From the NCBI GenBank assembly GCA_016210495.1, contig JACQUC010000225.1:1-58803 (forward strand): DNA of 58,803 bases. Direction: 5' to 3'. Both the position numbers and the translations under genes were made by a program. Within the stretch, counting starts at the first letter, position 1; every line of letters starts with the position of its first letter. Of the stretch, positions 36,121 to 43,832 are shown piece after piece. This DNA is from Chloroflexota bacterium (GTDB lineage: Bacteria > Chloroflexota > FW602-bin22 > JACPRP01). The notes beneath the pieces were generated by a model. That model had not been told where the DNA came from. It saw nothing but the letters and a program-made list of their open reading frames with translations, and did not search any database.

Positions 36121-38393
36121 CTCGACAGCGCGGCCAGCACCTTCTCCGGCGTAATGGGCAAGCTCGTGATCCTCACTCCAACTGCGTCGTACACCGCGTT
36201 GGCTATCGCCGGCGCCGTGGGGATGATCGCCGTCTCGGCGATCCCCTTTGCTCCATAAGGCCCCTCGCCCGGCTTGTCCTCCACCGCGATAGCGTCCACC
36301 ACGGGCACCATGTCCGCCGTGATCTGAGCGTACGGCACGCCGTATGGGTGCAGCACCCGGCCTTCCTGGCAAACTACCTCCTCGCACAGCGCATAGCCCA
36401 CGCCCTGTGCGACGCCGCCTTCGATTTGCCCGGTGAGAGCGGGAGGATTGATGACGCGCCCCGTATCGTGGGCGGCCGTGACCTGCAACACCCGCACCTG
36501 TCCGGTCTCTGTGTCCACCTCCACGTCCGCGACCTGCGCCCCGAATACGTGCTCGACTCCGCCGCTGAAGCAGAGTCCTTCCCAGACCGTCGGATCGATG
36601 GGCAGGAACTCACCCAGCGTCCAGCCCTTGCCGAGCACCAGCCCTGCCTGGGCTCGGTAAAGGTGTTGGGCAACCCACGCCAGCGGCAAGCGCTTCTCGG
36701 GAGAGCCCTTCACGAAAACGTGCCCGTCCCGCAGCTCCAGATCCTCGCTGCTCGCTTCCAGCATCTCCGCCGCCATCTTGATAAGCTGATCCCTTATCTC
36801 ACCCGCGGCCATTCTCGCCGCCAGGCCGAGGTTGTAAGTGACACGGGTCCCCGATGCCCCCGAGTCGAAGGGTGCGATGTCCGTGTCCATCGGTGCCACT
36901 TGGATGTCGGCAACAGGTATGCCCAGTTCCTCCGCTACCATCTGCACGACGCTGGTGTGCCCACCCGTCATATCCACCACACCCGGAATCACGACCACCG
37001 AGCCGTTCTCGTTCATTCGCAGCAGAACGCCGGACGGTCTACCGCCGGAGTGCCATTGCCCGCACGCTACGCCCCTGCCTCGTCTCTTGCTCCCTTCCGC
37101 CGTCCGATCCAGCGGCAGCGCCTGTCTTGCGACCTCCTCCAATACGTGCTTCAGCGTCGCGTTGTGCACCGGCTCGCCGGTAGCGAAAACATCCCCGTCC
37201 TCGACCGCGTTCTTGAGCCGCAGCTCGATGGGGTCCATCCCCAGCTCGGCGGCGATGGCGTCCATCTGCGACTCGAAGGCAAAGGTGGGCTGCGGCGTTC
37301 CATGCGACCGGCAGCACCCGCAGCTAATCTTGTTGGTGTACACGCAGAAAGACTCTATCTTCAGGTGGGGAATTCTGTACGGACCGCTTATCTGCTTAGC
37401 AGCCTCCGACGCGACGGCAGGGCCGAAATCGGCGTACGCACCCGTGTCGAAGATCATCCGCGCCTGTCGCGCGATGATGCGGCCATCCCTCTTGACGCCG
37501 GTCTTCAAATGGATTACACAGCTATGCCGTGGGGTGGCGTCGCAGAACTCCTCCATCCTGTCCATAGCCAGGCGCACCGGCCGCCCTGTTTTCTGCGTCA
37601 GGCGGGCGCAGATCGGGTCCAGAGGCGCCTCGTTCTTGCCGCCGAAGCTCCCGCCGATGGGTCCCCCCAGCAGCCTGACCCTCTCGGGCGCCAGTCCCAG
37701 TACCTGGCACGTGTCGTCCCGCACGCGGAACACGTTGGTGTTGGTAGTCTGCATCACCAGACGACCCGAGGCCTCCATCCAGTTCACTGCCACGTGAGGC
37801 TCGGCGTACCCCTGGTGGGCCATCTGCGTCGTATAGGTGTCCTCGAAAATGTGATCGGCTTCCTTAAATCCTTGCTCCACGTCGCCGCGCTTGATCCTGG
37901 TGACCGAGCACACGTTGCCGTACCTGATCATCTCGCCGGGGCTGCCGTAGGACTCCAGATCTTCGTGGAGCACGGGAGCGCCCGGCTGCATCGCCTCCGT
38001 CGCATCGAAGACGGCCGGCAGCGGCTCGTACTCGACCTCGATCAAGTCCAACGCCTTCCGCGCCGTCTCCTCGTCCACCGCCGCCACCGCCGCGACCTTC
38101 TCTCCCACGTAGCGCACCTTGCCCCTGGCCAAAACGGTGCGGTCCTTGAGCATATTGCCGCACCGCACCGGCGGGAAATCATCCGCCGTGACGACCGCCT
38201 TTACCCCCGGCAGAGCCGACGCCTTGCGGGTGTCGATGTGCACAATCCTGGCGTGCGGATGTGGGCTGCGCAGTATCTTCGCGTGCAGCATCTTTGGCAG
38301 CGTCGTGTCGCTCACGTACTCGAGCCGACCCATTGCCTTGGCCTTAGCGTCTATTCTGGGGACCGGCTTGCCGACGACAGCAAGTTCTGACAT
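36105..38393 (-). CDS. molybdenum hydroxylase large subunit (xanthine dehydrogenase/CoxL family)
   Basis: The 762-residue protein is the molybdopterin-binding large subunit of the xanthine oxidase family, which hydroxylates carbon centres with water. The N-terminal a/b hammerhead region (AKAMGRLEYVSDTTLPKMLH) is followed by GGSFGGKNEAP. The expected RGFG-type loop reads CRSHGTPQPTFAFE here, and the C-terminal YGAKGIAETAIIPTAPAIAN keeps the catalytic Glu. It does not show the AYRCSFR loop of CO dehydrogenase. No FAD or 2Fe-2S subunit gene flanks it, which is unusual. AGGAGGTTAACTG precedes the ATG. The substrate is unknown. Confidence 0.88.
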   Translation of the reverse strand: MSELAVVGKPVPRIDAKAKAMGRLEYVSDTTLPKMLHAKILRSPHPHARIVHIDTRKASALPGVKAVVTADDFPPVRCGNMLKDRTVLARGKVRYVGEKVAAVAAVDEETARKALDLIEVEYEPLPAVFDATEAMQPGAPVLHEDLESYGSPGEMIRYGNVCSVTRIKRGDVEQGFKEADHIFEDTYTTQMAHQGYAEPHVAVNWMEASGRLVMQTTNTNVFRVRDDTCQVLGLAPERVRLLGGPIGGSFGGKNEAPLDPICARLTQKTGRPVRLAMDRMEEFCDATPRHSCVIHLKTGVKRDGRIIARQARMIFDTGAYADFGPAVASEAAKQISGPYRIPHLKIESFCVYTNKISCGCCRSHGTPQPTFAFESQMDAIAAELGMDPIELRLKNAVEDGDVFATGEPVHNATLKHVLEEVARQALPLDRTAEGSKRRGRGVACGQWHSGGRPSGVLLRMNENGSVVVIPGVVDMTGGHTSVVQMVAEELGIPVADIQVAPMDTDIAPFDSGASGTRVTYNLGLAARMAAGEIRDQLIKMAAEMLEASSEDLELRDGHVFVKGSPEKRLPLAWVAQHLYRAQAGLVLGKGWTLGEFLPIDPTVWEGLCFSGGVEHVFGAQVADVEVDTETGQVRVLQVTAAHDTGRVINPPALTGQIEGGVAQGVGYALCEEVVCQEGRVLHPYGVPYAQITADMVPVVDAIAVEDKPGEGPYGAKGIAETAIIPTAPAIANAVYDAVGVRITSLPITPEKVLAALSRLPGG

Positions 38394-38541
38394 CAGTTAA
38401 CCTCCTCTCCAGCTAGCGGACAGCGCCATTGTTCCCTCTCTCTACCAGACAGCGAGCTAGCATGCTGTCCCCCTTCCCGTCCAGCGAGCGTGCTAGCGCC
38501 ATTATCCCAACTCCGTTTGGGTAAGCGGTCTAGCGTCCTGT

Positions 38542-38578
38542 CCCCTCTCCCTTCCAGGGAGAGGGTTAGGGTGAGGGT
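38542..38578. repeat. dispersed palindromic repeat family A, copy 4
   Basis: CCCCTCTCCCTTCCAGGGAGAGGG is followed by TTAGGGTGAGGG, downstream of the isochorismatase-type gene. The same gap (38394-38658) also contains two short related stretches, CAGCGAGCTAGCATGCTGTCCC and CAGCGAGCGTGCTAGCGCC. Confidence 0.8.
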
Positions 38579-38658
38579 CGTCCCACCGCCTGCAAAAAAA
38601 CCGTTCCTCACCCCTGGTTTTCACCCATCTTGTTCTAGCCCATTCAGCCGACTCCAAC

Positions 38659-39285
38659 TCACGTGTCCCGTTTGGTCCACGCCTCCACAACTTCCCCTGA
38701 CGTCGCGACTACCCCGAACTGATTCCGGATGTTCCTCAACGTGGCCTGATGGTCCTCGTCCCTCGTCGTTCCACAGCAGTTTTCTACCAGCACGATATCG
38801 TAGTCGCGCTGCATGCCGTCCCGAGCTGTGGACTCGACGCACACATTCGTGGTGACCCCCGTCATAAGCAGCGTCCGTATGCCCCTCGCACGCAACATCA
38901 CGTCGAGCTCGGTGCCGTAGAAGGCGCTGTAGCGCGGCTTGGCAATCACCTTGTCCCCAGGCAGGGGCTGCACCTCGTAGAAATCCCCGCCCCAGGTGTT
39001 GTCCTGACACGTCCTTAGCTGCGCCACCGGAACATCTTTCCTGCGCCGCAGCCACGTCTCCGAATCGGTCCATGCGCCGTGGACGGCTCGGATGAAGATG
39101 ATAGCTACGCCCTTGTCACGAGCCTGTATGATCAACCCCACCAGGTCGCGCACCGCTGCCTGAATCCGCGACACATCCCCCGCCCGCCGGCCAAGGTCCC
39201 CCTCGCTATGGCAGAAATCATTCTGAACATCCACCACCACCAAAGCCGTGTGCCTGGGATCAACCAGCTCCTCCAACGAAAGCAA
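38659..39285 (-). CDS. isochorismatase-family cysteine hydrolase
   Basis: The 208-residue protein has the Asp-Lys-Cys triad of the family: VVDVQNDFCHSEGDL, the lysine in VIAKPRYSAFYGTEL and the cysteine in GVTTNVCVESTARDG. The family includes isochorismatases, nicotinamidases, N-carbamoylsarcosine and biuret hydrolases; this sequence resembles the amide-hydrolase members. TTG at 39285 is preferred because AGGAGGTGACCGC stands directly upstream. It lies upstream of the molybdenum hydroxylase gene on the same strand, 265 bases apart, so joint action in degrading a nitrogen heterocycle is possible but unproven. Confidence 0.87.
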   Translation of the reverse strand: MLSLEELVDPRHTALVVVDVQNDFCHSEGDLGRRAGDVSRIQAAVRDLVGLIIQARDKGVAIIFIRAVHGAWTDSETWLRRRKDVPVAQLRTCQDNTWGGDFYEVQPLPGDKVIAKPRYSAFYGTELDVMLRARGIRTLLMTGVTTNVCVESTARDGMQRDYDIVLVENCCGTTRDEDHQATLRNIRNQFGVVATSGEVVEAWTKRDT

Positions 39286-39420
39286 GCGGTCACCTCCTGA
39301 CGCGATTATAGTTATCGCCTATATAGCACAGCCCCCTTTGCCCGTCAAGGACTTCCCGGCAAATTGGCAGTGCCTAATGCTTGCGCTTGTGGAGGAGCCG
39401 TGGCGCGTTCACCCGTAGCC

Positions 39421-39457
39421 GCACCCTTCAGGGTGCGCGTGCCTGCTCGAGTGCCGA
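39421..39457. repeat. GCACCCTTCAGGGTGC palindromic repeat family C, copy 2
   Basis: The same palindrome as at 34463 is followed by GCGTGCCTGCTCGAGTGCCG. It lies downstream of the CAP-domain gene, in the 224-base gap to the isochorismatase-type gene. Confidence 0.75.
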
Positions 39458-39509
39458 GAAGTCTGAGCAACGGTGAGCTCGTGCCGGGGCGAGGCTGTCT
39501 TCGCGCCAG

Positions 39510-41021
39510 TCACCTCGTCGAAAACGACCACGTCCTGGCAAACGGCTGGCCGTTCACCGTGCCTGTCACACGCACAGTGTATTTGGTGGCTGACTTCAGG
39601 GGTTTTGCGGGGATCAGCGACAGGGTTCGCAGCCAGAGCTTCTGGCTGGTGTAAAGCTGCACTGCCTGGCCGGAGCCGTCCACCAGGCTGTATTCGCCCC
39701 ACTTGATCGTGTCCTGCACGTGAAAGCTGATGGAGATTGGATAGCCCACTGGACGCGCTATTCCCGGCAACGGGTCGGGTGTTTCGGCCACTGACGACGA
39801 GATGGGTATGCCCTTCTGGCCGTCCCCGGGATACACGGTGGGCAGGCCAATGCCGGGTCGATCCCCGACAAAGCCCAGGTTGAACACGTCGATGGCGGGC
39901 TTCGTCGAGACGCCGTAGCCGAGGTGGACCGCCGAGGGGTGAATCATGTTTATGCGGTGGTTGACCGTGTCCATGAAGTAGTCGATCGTCTTCTCCGGGT
40001 TACCGACAAGGCCGACGTTCTCGTCCACGGCCCAGGTAACCCTATACCCTGCTGCCTTGGCCCTGTCCGGCGGGCTGGCACCGGTGAAGCCGCCTCGGCC
40101 CGCCGTTTCGTTGTGCAAGCCCATGCCGGCCAGGCTTTTGTCGCCATAGTTGAGAACGTAATAGCTCGCGTGCGCCGCGGCAGCCTTCATCAGAGCCGGA
40201 TCGAGCTTGAGCGCCGGCGCACCCGCGATGGCACGATAGTGGTTGATACTATTCAGCGCCACCTGCTCGGGCGTCCCGCGCGATTGTTGGCCTCCTCGGC
40301 TGGGCGGCGGCGATCGGTCGGGCGAAACAGGCGCGATGGTCTCGGGCCGGAAGAGCCCGGCCTCTTTGCCCACGTCGCCGCCGTTGGCTACGGTCACCTG
40401 GCCGGCTTTGGCCCAGGGCACGTCGACCTTCCACTGCTGGATCACCGCCCGCTGGAGGCGAATGGCGAAGTGGTTGCCGTTGTCCACCACTCGGGAGGTG
40501 GGCAGGCCATACAGCACCATCGGATTGGCCACGCTGTAATACTGCGCCTTGATCGGCGCATTCGCCTCCAGCAGCGATAGGCGCGCCGCGACGATCTGCT
40601 CCCAGCTCCTGTTGGCATCGAAGCTGGCGTCGAGACGGACGGGCACCGAACGCACTGAAGATAGCCAGCCATCCTTGCCGGACGCGGACAACTGGTCGAA
40701 AACGTTTACGAAGTAGACCTGCCGTACCTCGGGGCGCCACTGGAACACGCCCTTTTGCATCACCTGCACCACGAAGCCGTCCCAGACGTAGCGCTTAGAG
40801 ATCGGATACCCGACGCCCGCCACGCCGCCCAGTCGTTTGAACTCGGACCATAGCTGGGCCTGAGCGTCGTCGACCACGGCGAAGCCGAGGGCTCCGCCGC
40901 CACCGGCGGCCTGGCTGTAAAAACGGCCGCCGGGGACGTCGAAGTCCGCCGGCGCCGCGACCACCGGCGCCGGCAGGATAAGGGGGGTCATCAGAATCCC
41001 AAGGACAAGCAGTATCCTCAC
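39510..41021 (-). CDS. secreted CAP (SCP/PR1)-domain protein
   Basis: The 503-residue protein begins with a signal peptide (MRILLVLGILMTPLILPAPV, cleavage probably after VVAA). The N-terminal part has repeats of the type LGGVAGVGYPISKRYVWDGF and VVQVMQKGVFQW, resembling LGFP-like wall-binding modules. The CAP domain (residues about 250-375) shows SINHYRAIAGAPALKLDPAL, AAHASYYV and MDTVNHRINMIHPSAVHLGY. A C-terminal Ig-like segment follows (KYTVRVTGTVNGQPFARTW). CAP proteins act outside the cell, often in adhesion. The start is GTG, with no Shine-Dalgarno site, close to a predicted start point. Confidence 0.85.
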   Translation of the reverse strand: MRILLVLGILMTPLILPAPVVAAPADFDVPGGRFYSQAAGGGGALGFAVVDDAQAQLWSEFKRLGGVAGVGYPISKRYVWDGFVVQVMQKGVFQWRPEVRQVYFVNVFDQLSASGKDGWLSSVRSVPVRLDASFDANRSWEQIVAARLSLLEANAPIKAQYYSVANPMVLYGLPTSRVVDNGNHFAIRLQRAVIQQWKVDVPWAKAGQVTVANGGDVGKEAGLFRPETIAPVSPDRSPPPSRGGQQSRGTPEQVALNSINHYRAIAGAPALKLDPALMKAAAAHASYYVLNYGDKSLAGMGLHNETAGRGGFTGASPPDRAKAAGYRVTWAVDENVGLVGNPEKTIDYFMDTVNHRINMIHPSAVHLGYGVSTKPAIDVFNLGFVGDRPGIGLPTVYPGDGQKGIPISSSVAETPDPLPGIARPVGYPISISFHVQDTIKWGEYSLVDGSGQAVQLYTSQKLWLRTLSLIPAKPLKSATKYTVRVTGTVNGQPFARTWSFSTR

Positions 41022-41028
41022 AGGTGCT

Positions 41029-41058
41029 ATACTAAGGGCTCCCGCCCCTGGTTGTCAA
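41029..41058 (-). promoter_or_regulatory. promoter of the CAP-domain gene
   Basis: Reverse-strand TTGACA (41053-41058) and TAGTAT (41029-41034) are 18 bases apart. The start point would fall at about 41022, next to the GTG at 41021, so the mRNA could be leaderless. Confidence 0.55.
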
Positions 41059-41134
41059 TCGCCAATTTGGGCTACTACTCCAGTCACACCAAAAAGTGTA
41101 GAATACCCCTACCACAGACGCAGTACCATCCAGT

Positions 41135-41170
41135 CCCTTCTCCCTTCCAGGGAGAGGGTTAGGGTGAGGG
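41135..41170. repeat. dispersed palindromic repeat family A, copy 5
   Basis: CCCTTCTCCCTTCCAGGGAGAGGG is followed by TTAGGGTGAGGG. Unusually, it sits between two divergent genes rather than at a gene end. Confidence 0.8.
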
Positions 41171-41316
41171 TCGTTCTCTAGGCAGCAATAACAGGACACA
41201 GAGACCAAGGTCGGCGCCGTTGCGAGCGGGCTCCCACAGACCAACGCAGAGGCGCTCCAGTTCACGACGCTAGAGGTCCTGCACTACGGATGAATCCGAA
41301 AAGGGAGCGATGCCGG

Positions 41317-42867
41317 ATGCGCCGGAAATTGACGCCCTCCGCAAAACACGCTAGACCGCCCCTGCCTCCGTTCGCCATCATGATAATCGCCTGGCTGCTG
41401 CTTCTTTGGAACCTTGGCGCTCCCAGCTTCTCCGTCGATGAATTCACCAACCTCGAGATGGAGCGTGGCAGCCTGAGCGCCATTCTTGCCGACCTTGCCG
41501 CCGGACGCGACCTGCACCCGCCCCTGACCCACCTGGTGGTGGCCCCCTGGCTCGGCATCGCCGGCGACTCCGAGTGGTCCGCCCGCTTCATCCCGGTGGC
41601 CTTCGGCCTGCTGAGCCTGGCCCTCCTCTGGAGGCTGGCCCTTGTCTGGTTGGACAGGCGTCACGCCTGGCTCGCCCCCGCGTTGCTTGCCCTGGCCCCC
41701 ACCTTCCACCTCTACGTCCGGTTCGAGAAATACTACGCCATAACCATGGCTCTGGCGTTGCTCTACCTGGTCTGTGTGCACCGCTGGTCGGCACGCCCGA
41801 CCCGGCCGCGACTTGCGTTGCTCGGCCTGGCCACCGTCGCCCTTTTGTACACCGACTATCTCGCGGCGCTCTTCTTCGTCGGAACAACCGGGCTGTTGCT
41901 GATTCTTGCGCTACTGAAAACCAACAGGGGACTCCTCGTCGAATGGTCTTTGGCACAGGTCGCGTCGGCGGTGTTCCTGGTGCCCTGGCTGGCCACGGTG
42001 GCCACTCAGAGCGCCTCGTTACACAGCCAGATAAGGCCGGACCTGGCCGGCGCGCCCATCGACTTCGCCCTGAAGCTCGGCGCGGTTGCGCTCTCCTTCG
42101 GTCTTGGCGAGACCCTGTTCCCATGGCGTCCCCCAGGAGCGCTTGGCCTGCTATCTAGCCTGATGTTGCTCGTCGCGGGCCTCCTGGCGCTCAGGCGCTC
42201 CAACTCCCTAGGCCTGGCGCTGCTGACCTACCTTCTCCTGCCGATCGTGGGCGGAGCCCTTCTCTTCACCGCGTGGGCTCAGACCGTACCGTTCATGGCC
42301 TTTCCGAACCACGTGCTGTTCGCTCTTCCAGTATTTAGCGTGCTGCTTGCCATCGGCGCGTGGCATCTGTCGCCCAAGGTGCGGTTTTTGGCGCTGGCCC
42401 TGTGGGTCGGGGCCGCCACAACTGGCCTGCTGAGCTACCACGCCGGCCAGGATTACCTGAATCCCATCTACGCCGTTCCCACCCGTGAGATCGCCGCCAC
42501 AGTGCAAGACAATACGGCTCGCACCCCCGGGGCCTTGGTGCTGGCCGAGTACGACACCGGCCTTCCCTTCTATCTGGCGCGCCAGGCAACTCCCGTATCG
42601 GTTGTGCCACCGGGAAAAGTAAGCGCCATGGCAGCTCCTCCACCCGAAGTCTGGCTGTTCAGCTTCGGGAGGGATCGCACCCGTGTGCTAGAGGGAGACG
42701 CCCGTGCTCGCGACTGGCTCCGCGACAACGGCTACGCCCTGGTTGCCGCCAAAAGCTACGTCCCCACCGATCCCATCTACGGTGCCCTCAAGCGCCGGCT
42801 CCTGAGCCGCGAGGTCTACGATGCCAAGGCAACGCTAGAGCAATGGAGACGAGGGACCAGGGAGTAG
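41317..42867 (+). CDS. GT39/PMT-type membrane glycosyltransferase
   Basis: The protein of about 516 residues has some ten or more membrane helices and the early loop motif FSVDEFTNLEM. The acidic Asp-Glu pair after the first helix is the signature of dolichyl- or polyprenyl-phosphate-sugar-dependent transferases of the GT39/PMT/ArnT group. A second loop has DLHPPLTHLVV. Such enzymes attach sugars to proteins or lipids at the outer face of the membrane. ATG 41317 follows AGGGAG; ATG 41290 is an alternative. It appears to be a single-gene unit. Confidence 0.82.
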   Translation: MRRKLTPSAKHARPPLPPFAIMIIAWLLLLWNLGAPSFSVDEFTNLEMERGSLSAILADLAAGRDLHPPLTHLVVAPWLGIAGDSEWSARFIPVAFGLLSLALLWRLALVWLDRRHAWLAPALLALAPTFHLYVRFEKYYAITMALALLYLVCVHRWSARPTRPRLALLGLATVALLYTDYLAALFFVGTTGLLLILALLKTNRGLLVEWSLAQVASAVFLVPWLATVATQSASLHSQIRPDLAGAPIDFALKLGAVALSFGLGETLFPWRPPGALGLLSSLMLLVAGLLALRRSNSLGLALLTYLLLPIVGGALLFTAWAQTVPFMAFPNHVLFALPVFSVLLAIGAWHLSPKVRFLALALWVGAATTGLLSYHAGQDYLNPIYAVPTREIAATVQDNTARTPGALVLAEYDTGLPFYLARQATPVSVVPPGKVSAMAAPPPEVWLFSFGRDRTRVLEGDARARDWLRDNGYALVAAKSYVPTDPIYGALKRRLLSREVYDAKATLEQWRRGTRE

Positions 42868-42957
42868 GGTACAGGGGATAGGGAATAGGCAAGAGGCAAC
42901 AAGACAGGGTCATTACCGTTCCCCCTTCCCTACTCCCTGTTCCCTCTTCCCTCGTAA
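42847..42957. repeat. long imperfect inverted repeat of AGGG/CCCT units
   Basis: CGAGGGACCAGGGAGTAGGG near 42847 is mirrored by CCCTACTCCCTGTTCCCTCT, then TCCCTCG, near 42930-42957. It overlaps the last codons of both convergent genes (the glycosyltransferase and the PIN toxin) and could act as a two-way terminator. Similar AGGG-type low-complexity sequence recurs at 54820-54880. Confidence 0.6.
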
Positions 42958-43331
42958 TCAGGCACATCAAGTTCCAGACCTTCGAACGGGTAATGCTTCC
43001 TGTTTGTTGTTGCCAGAGGCACATCTTCGAGTATCGCAGTGGCGGCGACGAGGCAGTCGCCAAGTCCGGGCGCGAATCCCCTGGCATACCGCTTGAGCCT
43101 CCCGGCCTTTTCCGCGATCTCTTGCGTGACCGGCAACACGACCAACCCGCCCGTCAGGTCTCGCGTCGCCTGCTCTTCCCATTCCCGCATACCCGCATGA
43201 AGTTCCGCGACAGTGATCGCAGAGCAGCAAACTACAGATTGTGCGATAAGCTGCCCAAAGAACTTCTTTGCGCCAGGCTGACCTCGCAAGAAGTCGATCA
43301 GGATGTCAGTGTCGACTATGACGGCGTTCAC
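42930..43331 (-). CDS. PIN-domain toxin, VapC-type
   Basis: The 133-residue protein has the acidic residues of a PIN ribonuclease: Asp in VIVDTDILIDFLRG, Glu in ITVAELHAGM, Asp in PGLGDCLVAATAI and the terminal TTNRKHYPFEGL. VapC toxins cleave tRNA or rRNA and are held inactive by the upstream antitoxin. Its start overlaps the antitoxin stop by 4 bases, the usual arrangement. The last part of the gene lies within the AGGG/CCCT inverted repeat. Confidence 0.92.
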   Translation of the reverse strand: MNAVIVDTDILIDFLRGQPGAKKFFGQLIAQSVVCCSAITVAELHAGMREWEEQATRDLTGGLVVLPVTQEIAEKAGRLKRYARGFAPGLGDCLVAATAILEDVPLATTNRKHYPFEGLELDVPDYEGRGNRE

Positions 43332-43597
43332 TCTTCCGCAATCCTGCTATCCCGATACGAGCGCCGCAACTCTCTTACATACTCATCGACCCCTTGCTCC
43401 AGCTCGGGATGCGCCTCCTTGGTCCAGGCGCCAAAGGACGTGACCAGCGCGCGGCGAAGCCTCATCCGTCTCAGCTCGTTCCGCAAAGCCTCGGCCACCA
43501 TCTTGCTCTGCTCACGTTTTGGCACGCTGCGTCTCAGTTCCTCGATCAAATCCACCGGCAGCAAGAAATTCGCCTGCTTCACGTCCGTCCTTGCCAT
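43328..43597 (-). CDS. antitoxin of the VapBC-type pair (ribbon-helix-helix-like)
   Basis: The 89-residue product starts MARTDVKQANFLLPVDLIEE and continues with a SVPKREQSKMVAEALRNEL helix, a CopG/ribbon-helix-helix DNA-binding pattern. The C-terminal half would wrap the toxin. ATG 43597 is chosen because GGAGGG precedes it; the open frame continues to 43861 but crosses the promoter region. It overlaps the toxin gene by 4 bases and probably represses its own promoter. Confidence 0.85.
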   Translation of the reverse strand: MARTDVKQANFLLPVDLIEELRRSVPKREQSKMVAEALRNELRRMRLRRALVTSFGAWTKEAHPELEQGVDEYVRELRRSYRDSRIAEE

Positions 43598-43604
43598 GCA
43601 CGCC

Positions 43605-43665
43605 CTCCACTTACATAGAGTACTGTCTACATAACACACTACAACATGACACATAGCATTGTCAA
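43605..43665 (-). promoter_or_regulatory. vapBC promoter and probable operator
   Basis: Reverse-strand TTGACA (43660-43665) and TGTAGT (43638-43643) are spaced 16 bases. Between promoter and start, three similar words recur (TACATAGAGTAC, TACATAACAC, ACACATAGC), spaced roughly two to three helical turns. They could be binding sites for the ribbon-helix-helix antitoxin. Confidence 0.45.
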
Positions 43666-43832
43666 TCTGCCGCGACGGACATACTTTCAAAGGTCGCCAA
43701 AACCTGTTGACAGACTGGTGTATACTGTCGGTGCGCCTGATCTGTCGACCAGCTTGATCAGCCGTCGGTTCTACTTGTCCAGTCTCTTGCTTTTGGTCTC
43801 GGTAGACCACGTCGCGAAACGAACAGGGGTAC

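Noticed and set aside
35877..38390. 837-codon plus-strand open frame opposite the molybdenum hydroxylase
   Set aside because: It is an antisense shadow; the minus-strand frame matches a known family from end to end with a good ribosome-binding site.
36105..38393. Aerobic CO dehydrogenase large subunit CoxL
   Set aside because: The CoxL-specific AYRCSFR loop is absent and no coxS or coxM lies nearby.
43701..43726. Promoter TTGACA with TATACT before the lipoprotein gene
   Set aside because: The two boxes are only 8 bases apart, too close to work as a pair; a -10 alone cannot be supported.
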